Assembly (NCBI GenBank): GCA_003279005.1
Contig: QCBY01000005.1
Coordinates: forward strand, 1 to 64,000
Direction of reading: 5' to 3'
DNA length: 64,000 bases
Origin: Prochlorococcus sp. AG-347-J22
Lineage (GTDB): Bacteria; Cyanobacteriota; Cyanobacteriia; PCC-6307; Cyanobiaceae
Part shown: positions 8,292 through 16,752 of the stretch, one piece after another
Layout: the number at the start of each line of letters is the position of its first letter
Position numbering within the stretch: position 1 is the stretch's first letter
Position numbers and translations under genes: made by a program
The notes under the pieces: generated by a model
Databases searched by the model: none
What the model was told of the DNA's origin: nothing
What the model saw: the letters and a program-made list of their open reading frames with translations, nothing else

Positions 8292-9242
8292 ATGAAAGAA
8301 AAAAATTTGTTCCCCCCAATAGAACCATTAAAAAAAGGTTTTTTACAAGTTAGTAAAATTCATACTATCTATTGGGAAAGATCTGGTAATCCAAATGGTA
8401 AAAAGATATTAGTAATTCATGGTGGTCCTGGAGGGGGAAGTCAGCCAAGATATAGACGATATTTTAATCCAGAAAAATTTGATATTATTCAATTTGATCA
8501 AAGAGGTTGTGGTTTTTCAAGACCTTTTTCAGAATTAATAGAAAATACAACAGATGATTTAGTAGATGATATTGAAAAATTAAGAGTAAGTTTAAAAGTA
8601 GATTCTTGGCATTTGTTTGGGGGCTCATGGGGATCTACACTTGCCTTAATTTATGCAATAAAAAATCCATCAAGAGTTATAAGCTTGACCCTAAGAGGAA
8701 TATTTTTATGTCGAAAATTCGAACTACTCTGGTTTTATCAATATGGTGCAAGTGAGATATTCCCTGATGAGTTCGAAAAATATATTTCTGTAATACCTAA
8801 TAACGAAAGGGACAATTTAATAGCATCTTTTTATAAATACCTAACATCTAATGATATTCAACTAAGATCAAAAGCTGCTGCAGCATGGACAAATTGGGAG
8901 CTATCTACAAGTCATCTTATTAAGAAAGATATTAATGTTAGTAAAAGTAAAACTAATTCATTCTCAGATGCTTTTGCAAGAATAGAGTGTCATTATTTTA
9001 TTAACAATATCTTCTTAGAGGACAATTTCATTTTGAAAAATATAAAAACTATTGAGTCAATTCCAACAAAAATTATTCAAGGAAGATACGATATAGTTTG
9101 TCCTGTTAGGAGTGCTTGGGATCTTAGTAAAAAATTAATAAATTCAGAGTTGATTATCGTTGATGATGCTGGTCATTCTATGAGTGAAAAAGGTATCACA
9201 ATAAAATTACTAGATTCAGTTGAAAAATTAGAAAGTTTATAG
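8292..9242 (+). CDS. pip: Prolyl iminopeptidase
   Basis: Releases N-terminal proline from peptides (alpha/beta-hydrolase, peptidase family S33). Clear signatures: oxyanion region VIHGGPGGGSQPRYRRYF, IQFDQRGCGFSRP, nucleophile elbow LFGGSWGSTLAL (Ser), and the C-terminal catalytic Asp (IIQGRYDIVCPV) and His (VDDAGHSMSEKG). Length 316 aa matches the family. It is monocistronic and follows the sRNA terminator, with its own AT-rich promoter region. Confidence 0.95.
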   Translation: MKEKNLFPPIEPLKKGFLQVSKIHTIYWERSGNPNGKKILVIHGGPGGGSQPRYRRYFNPEKFDIIQFDQRGCGFSRPFSELIENTTDDLVDDIEKLRVSLKVDSWHLFGGSWGSTLALIYAIKNPSRVISLTLRGIFLCRKFELLWFYQYGASEIFPDEFEKYISVIPNNERDNLIASFYKYLTSNDIQLRSKAAAAWTNWELSTSHLIKKDINVSKSKTNSFSDAFARIECHYFINNIFLEDNFILKNIKTIESIPTKIIQGRYDIVCPVRSAWDLSKKLINSELIIVDDAGHSMSEKGITIKLLDSVEKLESL

Positions 9243-9274
9243 GTAAATTTAATTGAAAATAATTTTATTAAGAT

Positions 9275-9448
9275 TTAAAGTCCATTATCTTCAATATTTT
9301 GGGCAATACTTCTTAGTAATTCAACAATATCTGAGTCATCACATTCTGTGTCTTCTTTAAGCAAAATGCACTCATCTCTAATACTCACATTAGTACTCCA
9401 CCAGATACCAGAACTATTAGTATCGTCCCATTCAAATCTTTCAGCCAT
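9275..9448 (-). CDS. Small hypothetical acidic protein (57 aa), not in the ORF track
   Basis: Reverse-strand ORF MAERFEWDDTNSSGIWWSTN... ending AQNIEDNGL. Its ATG lies 5 bases after the stop of the upstream 83-aa gene, indicating co-translation. It is acidic with two adjacent tryptophans. Function unknown; the operon arrangement and clean reading frame support it as a real gene. Confidence 0.6.
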   Translation of the reverse strand: MAERFEWDDTNSSGIWWSTNVSIRDECILLKEDTECDDSDIVELLRSIAQNIEDNGL

Positions 9449-9453
9449 TACTA

Positions 9454-9705
9454 CTAAGAATTAACTTTAATTTCTTCTTCCATATTCGTATTTTCTTTTA
9501 TTTCTTCTTTTACTTCTTCTGGCCATTCAATATCAAATCTTGCATACTCTTCAGTTGCAAATCCTTCAGGATGAAGCTTACAAATTTTCATTCTTTTAAC
9601 AAAAACGTGATCGACTCTTTTTTCCTTATCAGGAGTAACCGTTCTTTCAAGTTCAATAATTTCAGTAAATTCTGTTGATTTAAGCTCAATTGTTGGTTTC
9701 TTCAT
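9454..9705 (-). CDS. Conserved-looking small acidic protein (83 aa)
   Basis: MKKPTIELKSTEFTEIIELERTVTPDKEKRVDHVFVKRMK..., with a glutamate-rich C-terminal tail (EEVKEEIKENTNMEEEIK). The body looks like a small beta-rich domain; there are no membrane segments or catalytic motifs. It is the first gene of a two-gene leftward operon with the 57-aa ORF. I do not recognise the family. Confidence 0.65.
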   Translation of the reverse strand: MKKPTIELKSTEFTEIIELERTVTPDKEKRVDHVFVKRMKICKLHPEGFATEEYARFDIEWPEEVKEEIKENTNMEEEIKVNS

Positions 9706-9865
9706 GTTTGTAATGATTTACACTCATACATTAAAGCTTGCTACTAACGATCGTGGATTACTAGTTGTAACTTATTTAACTTGAATTCTTTTGAAAAAAG
9801 AGTTTTTCAAAAACTTAGTTTTTAAGAACTTTCAAAATTTTTTATTATTCTAAAATTAATTAAAT

Positions 9866-11371
9866 TTATAAACCAAGATTTAATTCATATTGAAAATCTC
9901 TTTTTTCTTTTAAGTTAATTTTTTTTGGATTATTTTTTCTTTTAATTAATGGCCTTTTCCTGGATCCGTGTTTTAAATAAACTTCTTTTGAAATATCCCA
10001 ATAACCATCTTTTTGAGTTATTTCTTGCATCTTTTTTCTTGCAATTTTAGTGGTTTTCTGTAGGTCGATTATAGGTTTTATATAATCAAACTTTGAAAAC
10101 TCACTTGAATTGAATTTTTCCATCAACCAAGGTTCATGAATAAAATTATCTGGATAATGTTTTAACTCAGGAACCCATTTTCTAATAAAATCCCCTTTTG
10201 GATCATGATCTTTCCCTTGTTTTATAGGATTATAAATTCTATTTATATTTATAGAGGTTGTCCCTGATTGCATTTGGCATTGATTCCAGTGAATTCCAGG
10301 CTCATAATCAATAAATTTCCTGGCTAACTCTGAACCAGATTCTTGCCAGGGTATCCATAAATTATAGCTTGCAAAAGACATTAACATAGCACGCATTCTG
10401 AAATTAAGCCATCCATTAAAATTTAAAGATCTCATACAAGCATCTAAAAAAGGATAACCCGTTATTCCTTTACTCCATAATTGAAGTAAATTATTATCTT
10501 TTTTTCTGATTTTTTGGAAATATGGATGAAATTCTTTAAATTCTAATTCAGGTTCACTCTCAAGTTTTTGAATAAAGTGACAATGCCAGGTTAATCTACT
10601 CTTAAGCATTTTGGAATTATTATTCTGAATTAAATTTGCTTTATAAAAAATTTCTTTTAAAGAAATACAGCCCCAACTTAAATAAGGAGATAGTCTTGAA
10701 CAGCTATCGAATGATTTATCTGGGCTTGAAATATCTTTTGAGTAATAATTTAATTTGTAATTGAAAAAGTAAGTCTTTCTTTTGAGGCCATTTTTTCTGC
10801 CACCCTTTAGGCGACCTTTACATAAGTCTTCCTTAAAGCAAAAGTAATCATCTGGAGGTATTTCGCCTATATCAATTTCTATACTATTAATTTTAGATGG
10901 TTTTATAAATAATTCCCTCTCCATATTTTGTTGCCACTTTTTAGACCAATTATTTCTATTTAGATTTCCTCTGAATACAGAAAATTGTAAATACTCTTTC
11001 CAAATTATTTTTTTATTTGAAGCCCATTTTCTAACTTCTTGATCTCTCTTATAAGTAAAATAGTCTCCAGTTTCTTGATGACTATAAATTCCTTTTATAT
11101 TAAATTTATGTGATATTTTTTCGAAAATTTCAATTACTTTTCCTGTTCTAACTATTAAAGGTTGTCCAATTTCTTGAAGTGCATTTCGAAGATCAATAAG
11201 ACATTCTTTGCAGAATTGCCATTGTCTATCTGAATGAGTTTTTTGCATCCATATTTCTTTCTCAATTATATAAAGGGGAATTATATCTCTATCTTTTAAA
11301 GATTCTACAAGAGCTTCGTTATCGTCAATCCTTAAATCTTTTTTAAACCATAAAATATTTATTTCTTTCAT
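9866..11371 (-). CDS. Cryptochrome/photolyase family protein (FAD-binding, class I-like)
   Basis: Light-driven DNA repair or blue-light receptor. The N-terminal photolyase domain starts INILWFKKDLRIDDNEAL, the canonical opening. The C-terminal FAD domain carries SRLSPYLSWGCIS, GYPFLDACMRSL, GWLNFRMRAMLMSF and IHWNQCQMQSGT, then INRIYNPIKQGKDHDP, matching class I photolyases and plant-like cryptochromes. At 501 aa it is complete. It is divergent from tenA-thiD (118 bases between starts). CPD repair is likely for a surface-ocean cell, but photolyase and cryptochrome cannot be separated by eye. A second, unrelated-subfamily photolyase lies at 61.2 kb. Confidence 0.9.
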   Translation of the reverse strand: MKEINILWFKKDLRIDDNEALVESLKDRDIIPLYIIEKEIWMQKTHSDRQWQFCKECLIDLRNALQEIGQPLIVRTGKVIEIFEKISHKFNIKGIYSHQETGDYFTYKRDQEVRKWASNKKIIWKEYLQFSVFRGNLNRNNWSKKWQQNMERELFIKPSKINSIEIDIGEIPPDDYFCFKEDLCKGRLKGGRKNGLKRKTYFFNYKLNYYSKDISSPDKSFDSCSRLSPYLSWGCISLKEIFYKANLIQNNNSKMLKSRLTWHCHFIQKLESEPELEFKEFHPYFQKIRKKDNNLLQLWSKGITGYPFLDACMRSLNFNGWLNFRMRAMLMSFASYNLWIPWQESGSELARKFIDYEPGIHWNQCQMQSGTTSININRIYNPIKQGKDHDPKGDFIRKWVPELKHYPDNFIHEPWLMEKFNSSEFSKFDYIKPIIDLQKTTKIARKKMQEITQKDGYWDISKEVYLKHGSRKRPLIKRKNNPKKINLKEKRDFQYELNLGL

Positions 11372-11489
11372 AATAAATTTTTTTTTTATTATAAAAGAAC
11401 TTTTTATTTCCTATGAGTTTTGATTTAATTTTTTTTCAATTAAAATAATAAACAAAATAACAATTTGTATATTTAATAATAAAAAATTA

Positions 11490-12113
11490 ATGCTAATTTC
11501 AAATACTTTATGGGAAGCTAATTATGAGCTTGCCATATTAAGCTTAAAATCAAAATTTGTTCAGGGTCTAAAAAATGGAAACCTTCCAAAATTTATATTT
11601 CAAGAATATGTAGCCCAAGATTTTTTCTTTTTAGAAAGTTTTTCTAGAGCATATGATTTAGCAATTTCTAAATCTAGAGATAAAAATTCAATAAAGGTTT
11701 TAAGTCAACTTTTAGATGGCGTATCAGAGGAATTAATACTTCATGAGACATATGCAAAAAAATGGAATATTGATCTAACAAGTAATTACATACAACCTGC
11801 TACTCGAAATTATACTGACTTTTTAGAGGAAGTTTCTAAAACACAAAGTGCTGTTGAGATAATGTTTGCAATGACTCCTTGTATGCGTTTATATTCATGG
11901 ATAGGTAAGTCATTATCAACCAACGTTTTAAATAATCCATATAAAGAATGGATAATAACTTACTCTGATGATAGTTTTGATAATCTAGCTAAATCTCTTG
12001 AAAATCTTATTGATTTTTCTAAAGAGATATATAATATTAATCAAGCAAATTACTTATATAAGAGAGCAATGGAATTGGAATTAGAATTTTTTAACGCTTA
12101 TTCGAATTACTGA
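11490..12113 (+). CDS. tenA: TenA family aminopyrimidine aminohydrolase (thiaminase II-like)
   Basis: Salvages thiamine breakdown products by hydrolysing the aminopyrimidine moiety. All-helical 207-aa protein with the TenA opening (SNTLWEANYELAIL), the early helix motif FIFQEYVAQDFFFLESFSRAY, the nucleophile region MTPCMRLYSWIG (Cys) and the C-terminal acidic motif RAMELELEFFNAY. It lies 34 bases before thiD on the same strand, so the pair forms a thiamine salvage unit feeding hydroxymethylpyrimidine to ThiD. No TPP riboswitch was seen upstream. Confidence 0.9.
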   Translation: MLISNTLWEANYELAILSLKSKFVQGLKNGNLPKFIFQEYVAQDFFFLESFSRAYDLAISKSRDKNSIKVLSQLLDGVSEELILHETYAKKWNIDLTSNYIQPATRNYTDFLEEVSKTQSAVEIMFAMTPCMRLYSWIGKSLSTNVLNNPYKEWIITYSDDSFDNLAKSLENLIDFSKEIYNINQANYLYKRAMELELEFFNAYSNY

Positions 12114-12147
12114 TAAAAAAGTGAATTTCTAAATTTTTAAAATAATT

Positions 12148-12936
12148 ATGTATTCAAAAATTGCTCTTTCTATTGGTGGTAGTGACTCTGGAGGAGGGGC
12201 TGGTATCCAAGCTGATTTAAGAACTTTTATGGCACTTAATGTTCATGGATGCTCTGCAATTACGTGTATAACGGCTCAAAATAGTTTGGAGGTAAATTGC
12301 GTTGAAGCCGTTAAGAAGAATACTTTAATAAGCCAGATAGATACTTTATTCTCGGATTTTAATATTAATGCATTAAAAACTGGAATGCTGCTAAATGAGC
12401 GTATTATCAATGATACTGCTCTAAAATTAGAATCTTATTCTATCCCTAAAATTATTGACCCAGTAATGGTAACTAGAACTGGGTCTAAGTTACTTGAGGA
12501 TTCTGCAATTTCTGCGTATAAGAAATTACTTTTACCAATTGCTGACATAGTAACTCCGAATATTTTTGAAGCAAAACTTTTATCAAACTTTGATATCAAA
12601 AATAAGGAAGATATAGAGCTCTCTGCACGGCATATTGTTGGACTTGGAGCTAAAGCAGTTTTAATAAAAGGTGCTGGATTAAAAGATATGCAAGGTATAG
12701 ATTTTTATTTTGATAGCACCGGAAAAAGAAAATGGTTTACCAATAAATTTGTAAATACTAAAAATACTCATGGAAGTGGATGTACTTTAAGTGCTGGAAT
12801 TTGTGGTTATCAAGCCTTGGGGTTTGATTTGATTGAGTCAATTAAAAGGGCAAAAGTATTTATTGAGAGATCTTTAAAAAAATCATATAAAATTGGATCT
12901 GGTCCTGGACCTCTTGGACATTACCAATCACAATAA
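12148..12936 (+). CDS. thiD: Hydroxymethylpyrimidine/phosphomethylpyrimidine kinase
   Basis: Phosphorylates HMP twice to HMP-PP for thiamine synthesis. Ribokinase-like fold with the N-terminal substrate motif IGGSDSGGGAGIQADLRTF, DPVMVTRTGSKLL, TPNIFEAKLLS and the anion-hole/catalytic motif NTHGSGCTLSAGI. Length 262 aa is typical. It is transcribed with tenA. Confidence 0.95.
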   Translation: MYSKIALSIGGSDSGGGAGIQADLRTFMALNVHGCSAITCITAQNSLEVNCVEAVKKNTLISQIDTLFSDFNINALKTGMLLNERIINDTALKLESYSIPKIIDPVMVTRTGSKLLEDSAISAYKKLLLPIADIVTPNIFEAKLLSNFDIKNKEDIELSARHIVGLGAKAVLIKGAGLKDMQGIDFYFDSTGKRKWFTNKFVNTKNTHGSGCTLSAGICGYQALGFDLIESIKRAKVFIERSLKKSYKIGSGPGPLGHYQSQ

Positions 12937-13006
12937 GAAAATTTTTTTAGATAAAAATTTTAAAAAAAAGGAAGATTAATTTACTTTAATAGTTTTAAAC
13001 ATGTTT

Positions 13007-13246
13007 TTAAAACCACCATTTTCTGTGTGGCTTTTTTAAAAATAAAATTTCCTCTGTTTCCCATCCACCTTCTAGCCACTCAAGATGCTCTAATAATAAA
13101 GACTCGCTTTCTCCTTTTGTTAAATGACCTAATCTGTTTGCAATCCCATCAAATCTCACTTTCATTAACTCTTCGATTTTGATGTTATTCATAAATTTAG
13201 TAAATAATTTTTTATCTAGAGAAACTTGGATAGTTGTTAATGTCAA
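13007..13246 (-). CDS. Small hypothetical protein (79 aa)
   Basis: MTLTTIQVSLDKKLFTKFMNNIKIEELMKVRFDGIANRLGHL..., ending in the basic aromatic tail KKPHRKWWF. It is soluble and mixed alpha/beta by appearance with no known motif. Convergent with thiD. A clean reading frame and codon use like its neighbours support a real gene. Confidence 0.6.
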   Translation of the reverse strand: MTLTTIQVSLDKKLFTKFMNNIKIEELMKVRFDGIANRLGHLTKGESESLLLEHLEWLEGGWETEEILFLKKPHRKWWF

Positions 13247-13381
13247 TGAAATTTTCCAATTTTGATATTTAAGAAAATCTAAATGGTATTAAATACGACT
13301 ATTTAAAGTTGATAGTAATTAAGACTTATTCTCATAAAATATATTTCGAGTTAGTTTAAAAAATAAAATATCTAAATTTTT

Positions 13382-13525
13382 ATGCGAAACGAAGAAAAAT
13401 CCACCACAAAAACTATTATTAATATAGGTTATTGTGAAAGTACTTCTGAATGGCTGAATAGAATTATGAAAGAATTGGCGGATGAAAGTAAGAATTTTGT
13501 TGATTTATCTGTTTTATGTGCCTAA
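13382..13525 (+). CDS. Micro-ORF (47 aa), hypothetical
   Basis: MRNEEKSTTKTIINIGYCESTSEWLNRIM... ending DLSVLCA, 48 codons including the stop. It is too short for the ORF track. No recognised motif and only a weak ribosome binding site. It resembles other tiny picocyanobacterial genes of this segment, but chance cannot be excluded. Confidence 0.35.
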   Translation: MRNEEKSTTKTIINIGYCESTSEWLNRIMKELADESKNFVDLSVLCA

Positions 13526-13747
13526 TTTAGCTTCTAAGAATTAATTTTTGGGATTCTCCATAAGACTTCCTTTTTTATATTAGTAAAGCTTATGAAAGTT
13601 ATTTGAATTAACTATTTATTTAAGTATTTATTCGTATAGCTAATGACAAAAAATATGCCTAAAAATAACTAATTTATAAAATGTTACTTAAATTATGAAA
13701 CCAATTTCAGAAGAACTTTACAAGAAAATAGTTAAAACTTCAAAAAA

Positions 13748-13852
13748 ATGAAGAACATCTTTTTTTATTTTTTGGCTCTTGACATAGGGTTGCTTATAGG
13801 AAAGTTTAATTCCGCCGATGGCTTTACATATCAATTAGGGCTATTTAAATAA
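13748..13852 (+). CDS. Micro-ORF (34 aa) with hydrophobic N-terminus
   Basis: MKNIFFYFLALDIGLLIGKF... with a hydrophobic first 18 residues, suggesting a tiny membrane protein. Its ATG overlaps the TGA of an 18-codon ORF (MKPISEELYKKIV) in an ATGA arrangement. It lies just upstream of the cupin gene. Weak support. Confidence 0.3.
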   Translation: MKNIFFYFLALDIGLLIGKFNSADGFTYQLGLFK

Positions 13853-13873
13853 AAGATCTAATAAAAAGAAAAT

Positions 13874-14335
13874 TTGGATAAAAAAAGTTCTGAAATTATT
13901 AAACAATTTAATTTAAAGGCGCATCCTGAAGGAGGGTGGTTTAGAGAAATATTGCGTAGTCAAAGTTATGTGAAAAGAAAAGATGGTGAAAAAAGAAATA
14001 ACATAACTGGTATATACTATATGCTCCGTAAAAATGAAAAAAGTACATGGCATAGAGTTAATTACGCTGATGAAATATGGATTTATCTCAAAGGTGCACC
14101 TCTTAATTTATGGTGTCTTGATGATGATAATAAGGAGTTAAAGAAACTAAGGTTAGATTCCAATAATCCTATTGAAATGATTCCATCTGGATATTGGCAG
14201 GCTGCTACAACTAGTGGAGCCTATACTCTGGCTAGTTGTTGTGTAGGCCCTGGTTTTGAATTCTTGGATTTTGAAATGCTAAAAAATAAAAAACCTTCTT
14301 TAAGACCAACTAAAGCTTTGAAGGAACTTTTGTAA
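13874..14335 (+). CDS. Cupin superfamily protein (DUF985)
   Basis: Small beta-barrel protein of the DUF985 cupin family (153 aa). Visible signatures are KAHPEGGWFREILRS, ITGIYYMLRKNEKSTWHRVNYADEIWIYLKGAPL (the metal-site His/Glu region), IPSGYWQAA and CCVGPGFEFLDFEM. It begins at a TTG; no better start exists. The family's activity is poorly defined, with sugar-epimerase-like and other cupin functions proposed. Stand-alone gene followed by decayed sequence. Confidence 0.85.
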   Translation: MDKKSSEIIKQFNLKAHPEGGWFREILRSQSYVKRKDGEKRNNITGIYYMLRKNEKSTWHRVNYADEIWIYLKGAPLNLWCLDDDNKELKKLRLDSNNPIEMIPSGYWQAATTSGAYTLASCCVGPGFEFLDFEMLKNKKPSLRPTKALKELL

Positions 14336-14373
14336 TGAATCAAATACATTTAATGATTTAATTTTAATGAATC

Positions 14374-14640
14374 AGGACTCTTAAAACAATTGGAAAGAAG
14401 CAGGCTCCAAGAGAAGACGCAATTTTGTTCATGGTAAATGAGGTTAAAGGATTAGTGAATACTTTTGATAAGGATTTTTAGAACGGTGTGATTTGTATTT
14501 TTGGGGAAAATATAGGTCTAAAGCTATGGATTTTTTTAAGAGCTATGGATATTTATCGAGGTGAGAAAATTGATATTAAATGTGACTCTTGAGAAGCTAT
14601 TGAATTAAATAAAATTGCAGTAAAAAAAATATCTAACTAA
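14374..14640 (+). pseudogene. Decayed small gene with two in-frame stops
   Basis: One frame reads TLKTIGKKQAPREDAILFM ... NTFDKDF, then a TAG, NGVICIFGENIGLKLWIFL..., then a TGA, EAIELNKIAVKKISN and a final TAA. The protein-like composition continues across both stops in one frame, as expected of a gene inactivated by point mutations. I do not recognise the ancestral family. No intact copy is visible in the window. Confidence 0.55.
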
Positions 14641-14652
14641 AAATGTTAAGGG

Positions 14653-14742
14653 ATGAAAAGTGCATATATGATTAGATATTTATTAGGTGAAATTGTTTTA
14701 GCTAAAGAGAGAATAGAGAGTGATGGTATATATTCGTCATGA
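14653..14742 (+). CDS. Micro-ORF (29 aa), doubtful
   Basis: MKSAYMIRYLLGEIVLAKERIESDGIYSS, preceded by AAGGG very close to the ATG. It may be a small amphipathic peptide or part of the surrounding decayed sequence. Weak support. Confidence 0.25.
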   Translation: MKSAYMIRYLLGEIVLAKERIESDGIYSS

Positions 14743-14848
14743 AATCTGGATTTAACATATTAATTTTTTTTTTATTTAGTAATTCAAGATAAATTAATCG
14801 CCCTTTTCTTATTTGAGGTAGGTTAATTATTAGCTTACATATTTTATT

Positions 14849-15196
14849 ATGTCTTCAACGTTTTACATTGTTCATCATGAATTTAAGGCAGGGAAAGCTG
14901 AAAAATGGTGGGAAACAGCTTATGCAGCAATGTCACCAGGCGGCGGTTGGGATGACGCAGTAGCAGCCAATAAAGAAAAAGGATTTTATAACCATTCTGC
15001 AAATGCCATAACTAAAACTGGTCCTGTATATTGTTTTTGGGAAGTAAAAGAAGGTATTTCTGCTGAGGAATTTCAGGAGTTTATAGATGGATCTTCTGGT
15101 CCAGGTTTCGGACAAGATGCACTGATGAATATCTGTAAACCAATTGATACATCTTTAATGAATGGACAAACACCTTATCCATCAGTTTTTTCTTAA
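14849..15196 (+). CDS. Conserved-looking hypothetical protein (115 aa)
   Basis: MSSTFYIVHHEFKAGKAEKWW... with SPGGGWDDAVAANKEKGFYNHS and PVYCFWEVKEGISAEEFQEFIDG. The alternation of short strands and helices, and the xYCFWEV strand, suggest a ferredoxin-like or dimeric alpha/beta-barrel protein, as in ABM-type domains. Base composition is clearly richer in G+C than the surrounding DNA, consistent with strong codon selection or later acquisition. It is followed by a terminator structure and by a decayed ABM-like gene. Confidence 0.75.
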   Translation: MSSTFYIVHHEFKAGKAEKWWETAYAAMSPGGGWDDAVAANKEKGFYNHSANAITKTGPVYCFWEVKEGISAEEFQEFIDGSSGPGFGQDALMNICKPIDTSLMNGQTPYPSVFS

Positions 15197-15252
15197 TAAT
15201 TTATGGTCAATATACAATAAGAAGCCATTAATAACTTATATACATAAAAAAA

Positions 15253-15308
15253 GGGCGTTAGCTACGCCCATTTAAAAGCTAGATCATCCCCATCACCCAG
15301 CTTTTTTT
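15253..15308 (+). terminator. Terminator region after the 115-aa gene
   Basis: Two stems: GGGCGT/ACGCCC around TAGCT, then AAAAGCT/AGCTTTT followed by a run of seven T. On the opposite strand the first stem is followed by a T-run, so it may work in both directions. The loop of the second stem carries the 12-mer ATCCCCATCACC, which recurs 111 bases downstream. Confidence 0.55.
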
Positions 15309-15408
15309 AAACTATAGCACTATATATGGTGTTTGCATGTAATATTTATTACTTAAGGTGGGGTTGTATGTTTCCTTTTTATTTGCCACGATAGAAATCC
15401 CCATCACC
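15286..15408. repeat. Direct repeat ATCCCCATCACC, two copies
   Basis: Exact 12-base copies at 15286-15297 and 15397-15408, each preceded by TAGA and each followed within 15-25 bases by a T-run. They bracket the gap between the 115-aa gene and the pseudogene. Confidence 0.5.
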
Positions 15409-15430
15409 AAGGCTCGCAAGAGTCTTTTTT

Positions 15431-15751
15431 ATGTCTATTTTTCGTTCAGATATACCATTCATGCTTGTTTTAAAAAAAAAAGTCAAGGAAGATAAAGTTT
15501 CTTAATATTTAGAAATTGCAGATAAAACAGATAAATCTGGCGAGGTATCTGAGCCGGTAATGCTCCATTATGCATTAGATCAAGATTTTGAAAATCCACT
15601 AAGTTTTCTATGATGAGAGGCTTTTAAGAATGATAATACCTTTCTTGTTAATTTATTTAATCCACCTTAAGGCACTACTATTGAAGCTTGTACTAAACTA
15701 TGCAACTAAACTATATTTATTTAAATTTATGGAACTGTTAAGGATAAGTAA
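15431..15751 (+). pseudogene. Decayed antibiotic-biosynthesis-monooxygenase-like (ABM) gene
   Basis: A single frame reads IPFMLVLKKKVKEDKVS*YLEIADKTD..., SEPVMLHYALDQDFENPLSFL**EAFKND, TFLVNLFNPP*GT and IYGTVKDK* (asterisks are stops). The pattern of an opening strand, KVKEDKV.EYLEIA, SEPxML, DPLSF..E.FKND and a late strand is that of a small ABM-type dimeric alpha/beta-barrel protein. At least six in-frame stops interrupt it. Similar residues continue in a shifted frame (VAMKELDYPLEPLKYN) to about 15800. The ORF-track entry at 15630 is a wrong-frame reading of this gene. Degradation by point mutation, not recoding, is the simple explanation. Confidence 0.7.
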
Positions 15752-16156
15752 TTGTAGCGATGAAGGAGTTGGATTACCCTTTAGAACCTTTAAAATACAA
15801 TTAGATTACAATATGGTTAAAGGGAAAAGTGTTAACTAATTTGTTTGACTAAAGGTTTTACAAAAATAATAAGAAACGGAGTGTTAAAGGCAACCACAGA
15901 CATATAAGCACCATTAGTAATAGTAGGGACATTTGGAATGTACTGCTCTTAAAAACTTGTGTCTTCATTATGAGTTGTACATTGTATAACTATCTAACTC
16001 TCCTAAGTTTGATATCTCTTCTAACCAACAATATTATAACTACGACACACATATTAATAAGAAAAACGTCTAATGGCATTTAATAAAGAAGTCTCTTTTT
16101 AATTTATAGCAAGAATAAAAATAATTGAATCAAAAAAAGTAAACTAATTTTGATGA
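15752..16156. other. Gap with tail of the pseudogene, otherwise empty
   Basis: The first 50-90 bases hold the frame-shifted tail of the ABM-like pseudogene. The rest is AT-rich with no ORF, RNA-like fold or repeat that I can support. Confidence 0.4.
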
Positions 16157-16300
16157 CTAAGAATCTTTTGATATATTGTTCTTCATATCTTCGATTTTAT
16201 TAATTAATTCATCTAACCATTCTGTATTCTTTTCTGATTCTTCCTTGAAATATGAAATTTTTGGTTGATTAATATCAAGTGTCTCGTAATCTCCGCTCAT
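16157..16300 (-). CDS. Small hypothetical protein (47 aa), not in the ORF track
   Basis: Reverse-strand ORF MSGDYETLDINQPKISYFK... ending EDMKNNISKDS. It has an excellent ribosome binding site (AAGGGGGAA) 5-7 bases before the ATG, unusual in this AT-rich DNA and good evidence of translation. Charged, helical, probably soluble. First of several leftward small genes between 16.1 and 17.7 kb. Function unknown. Confidence 0.6.
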   Translation of the reverse strand: MSGDYETLDINQPKISYFKEESEKNTEWLDELINKIEDMKNNISKDS

Positions 16301-16401
16301 GGATTTCCCCCTTTCTAGATTTTATTTATTGTATTTATAGAATTAGTCATAATCAATAAGTAGAAAATACTCAATTGCTTAAAATGACTAAAGTTAAATA
16401 A

Positions 16402-16587
16402 TTAGATAGAAATCCTATCAATCATCAATACATCTTGTGATTGGATCGTATCTGATTTATTTTCATCATCAGGATCTTTATAAGAATCAATTTCAGCTTG
16501 AACTCTTTTCTTATAAACACTTTTGATATATTCCAGTTCCCTTCTCTCCTTATTAAGAATAGAAAATGGTGATGTTTTTAGATTCAT
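16402..16587 (-). CDS. Small hypothetical protein (61 aa)
   Basis: MNLKTSPFSILNKERRELEYIKSV..., highly charged, with a predicted helix through KERRELEYIKSVYKKRVQAEI and an acidic region DPDDENKSD. AAAGGAG lies near the ATG, supporting translation. No family recognised; part of the leftward small-gene group. Confidence 0.55.
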   Translation of the reverse strand: MNLKTSPFSILNKERRELEYIKSVYKKRVQAEIDSYKDPDDENKSDTIQSQDVLMIDRISI

Positions 16588-16614
16588 TAATAACTCCTTT
16601 ATGAAAATTTTTGA

Positions 16615-16752
16615 TCAGCACCAGTTTTTATGTGATTCTATAAAAGTATCAATAGTTTGCTGATTCCTGATTTCTTCCTCAATTAGTTCTTCCTCTGATC
16701 TTTCTTTTATATCAGAATTAAAAACTTCTTTTTTTGTGGATGTGGTAGACAT
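16615..16752 (-). CDS. Small hypothetical protein (45 aa), not in the ORF track
   Basis: Reverse-strand ORF MSTTSTKKEVFNSDIKERSEE..., ending TFIESHKNWC. Very acidic central helix (SEEELIEEEIRNQ). It lies 27 bases upstream of the 61-aa gene on the same strand, so the two may be co-transcribed. Function unknown. Confidence 0.5.
   Translation of the reverse strand: MSTTSTKKEVFNSDIKERSEEELIEEEIRNQQTIDTFIESHKNWC

Noticed and set aside
15630-15839. 69-aa forward ORF
   Set aside because: A wrong-frame reading through the ABM-like pseudogene; the other frame has protein-family similarity.
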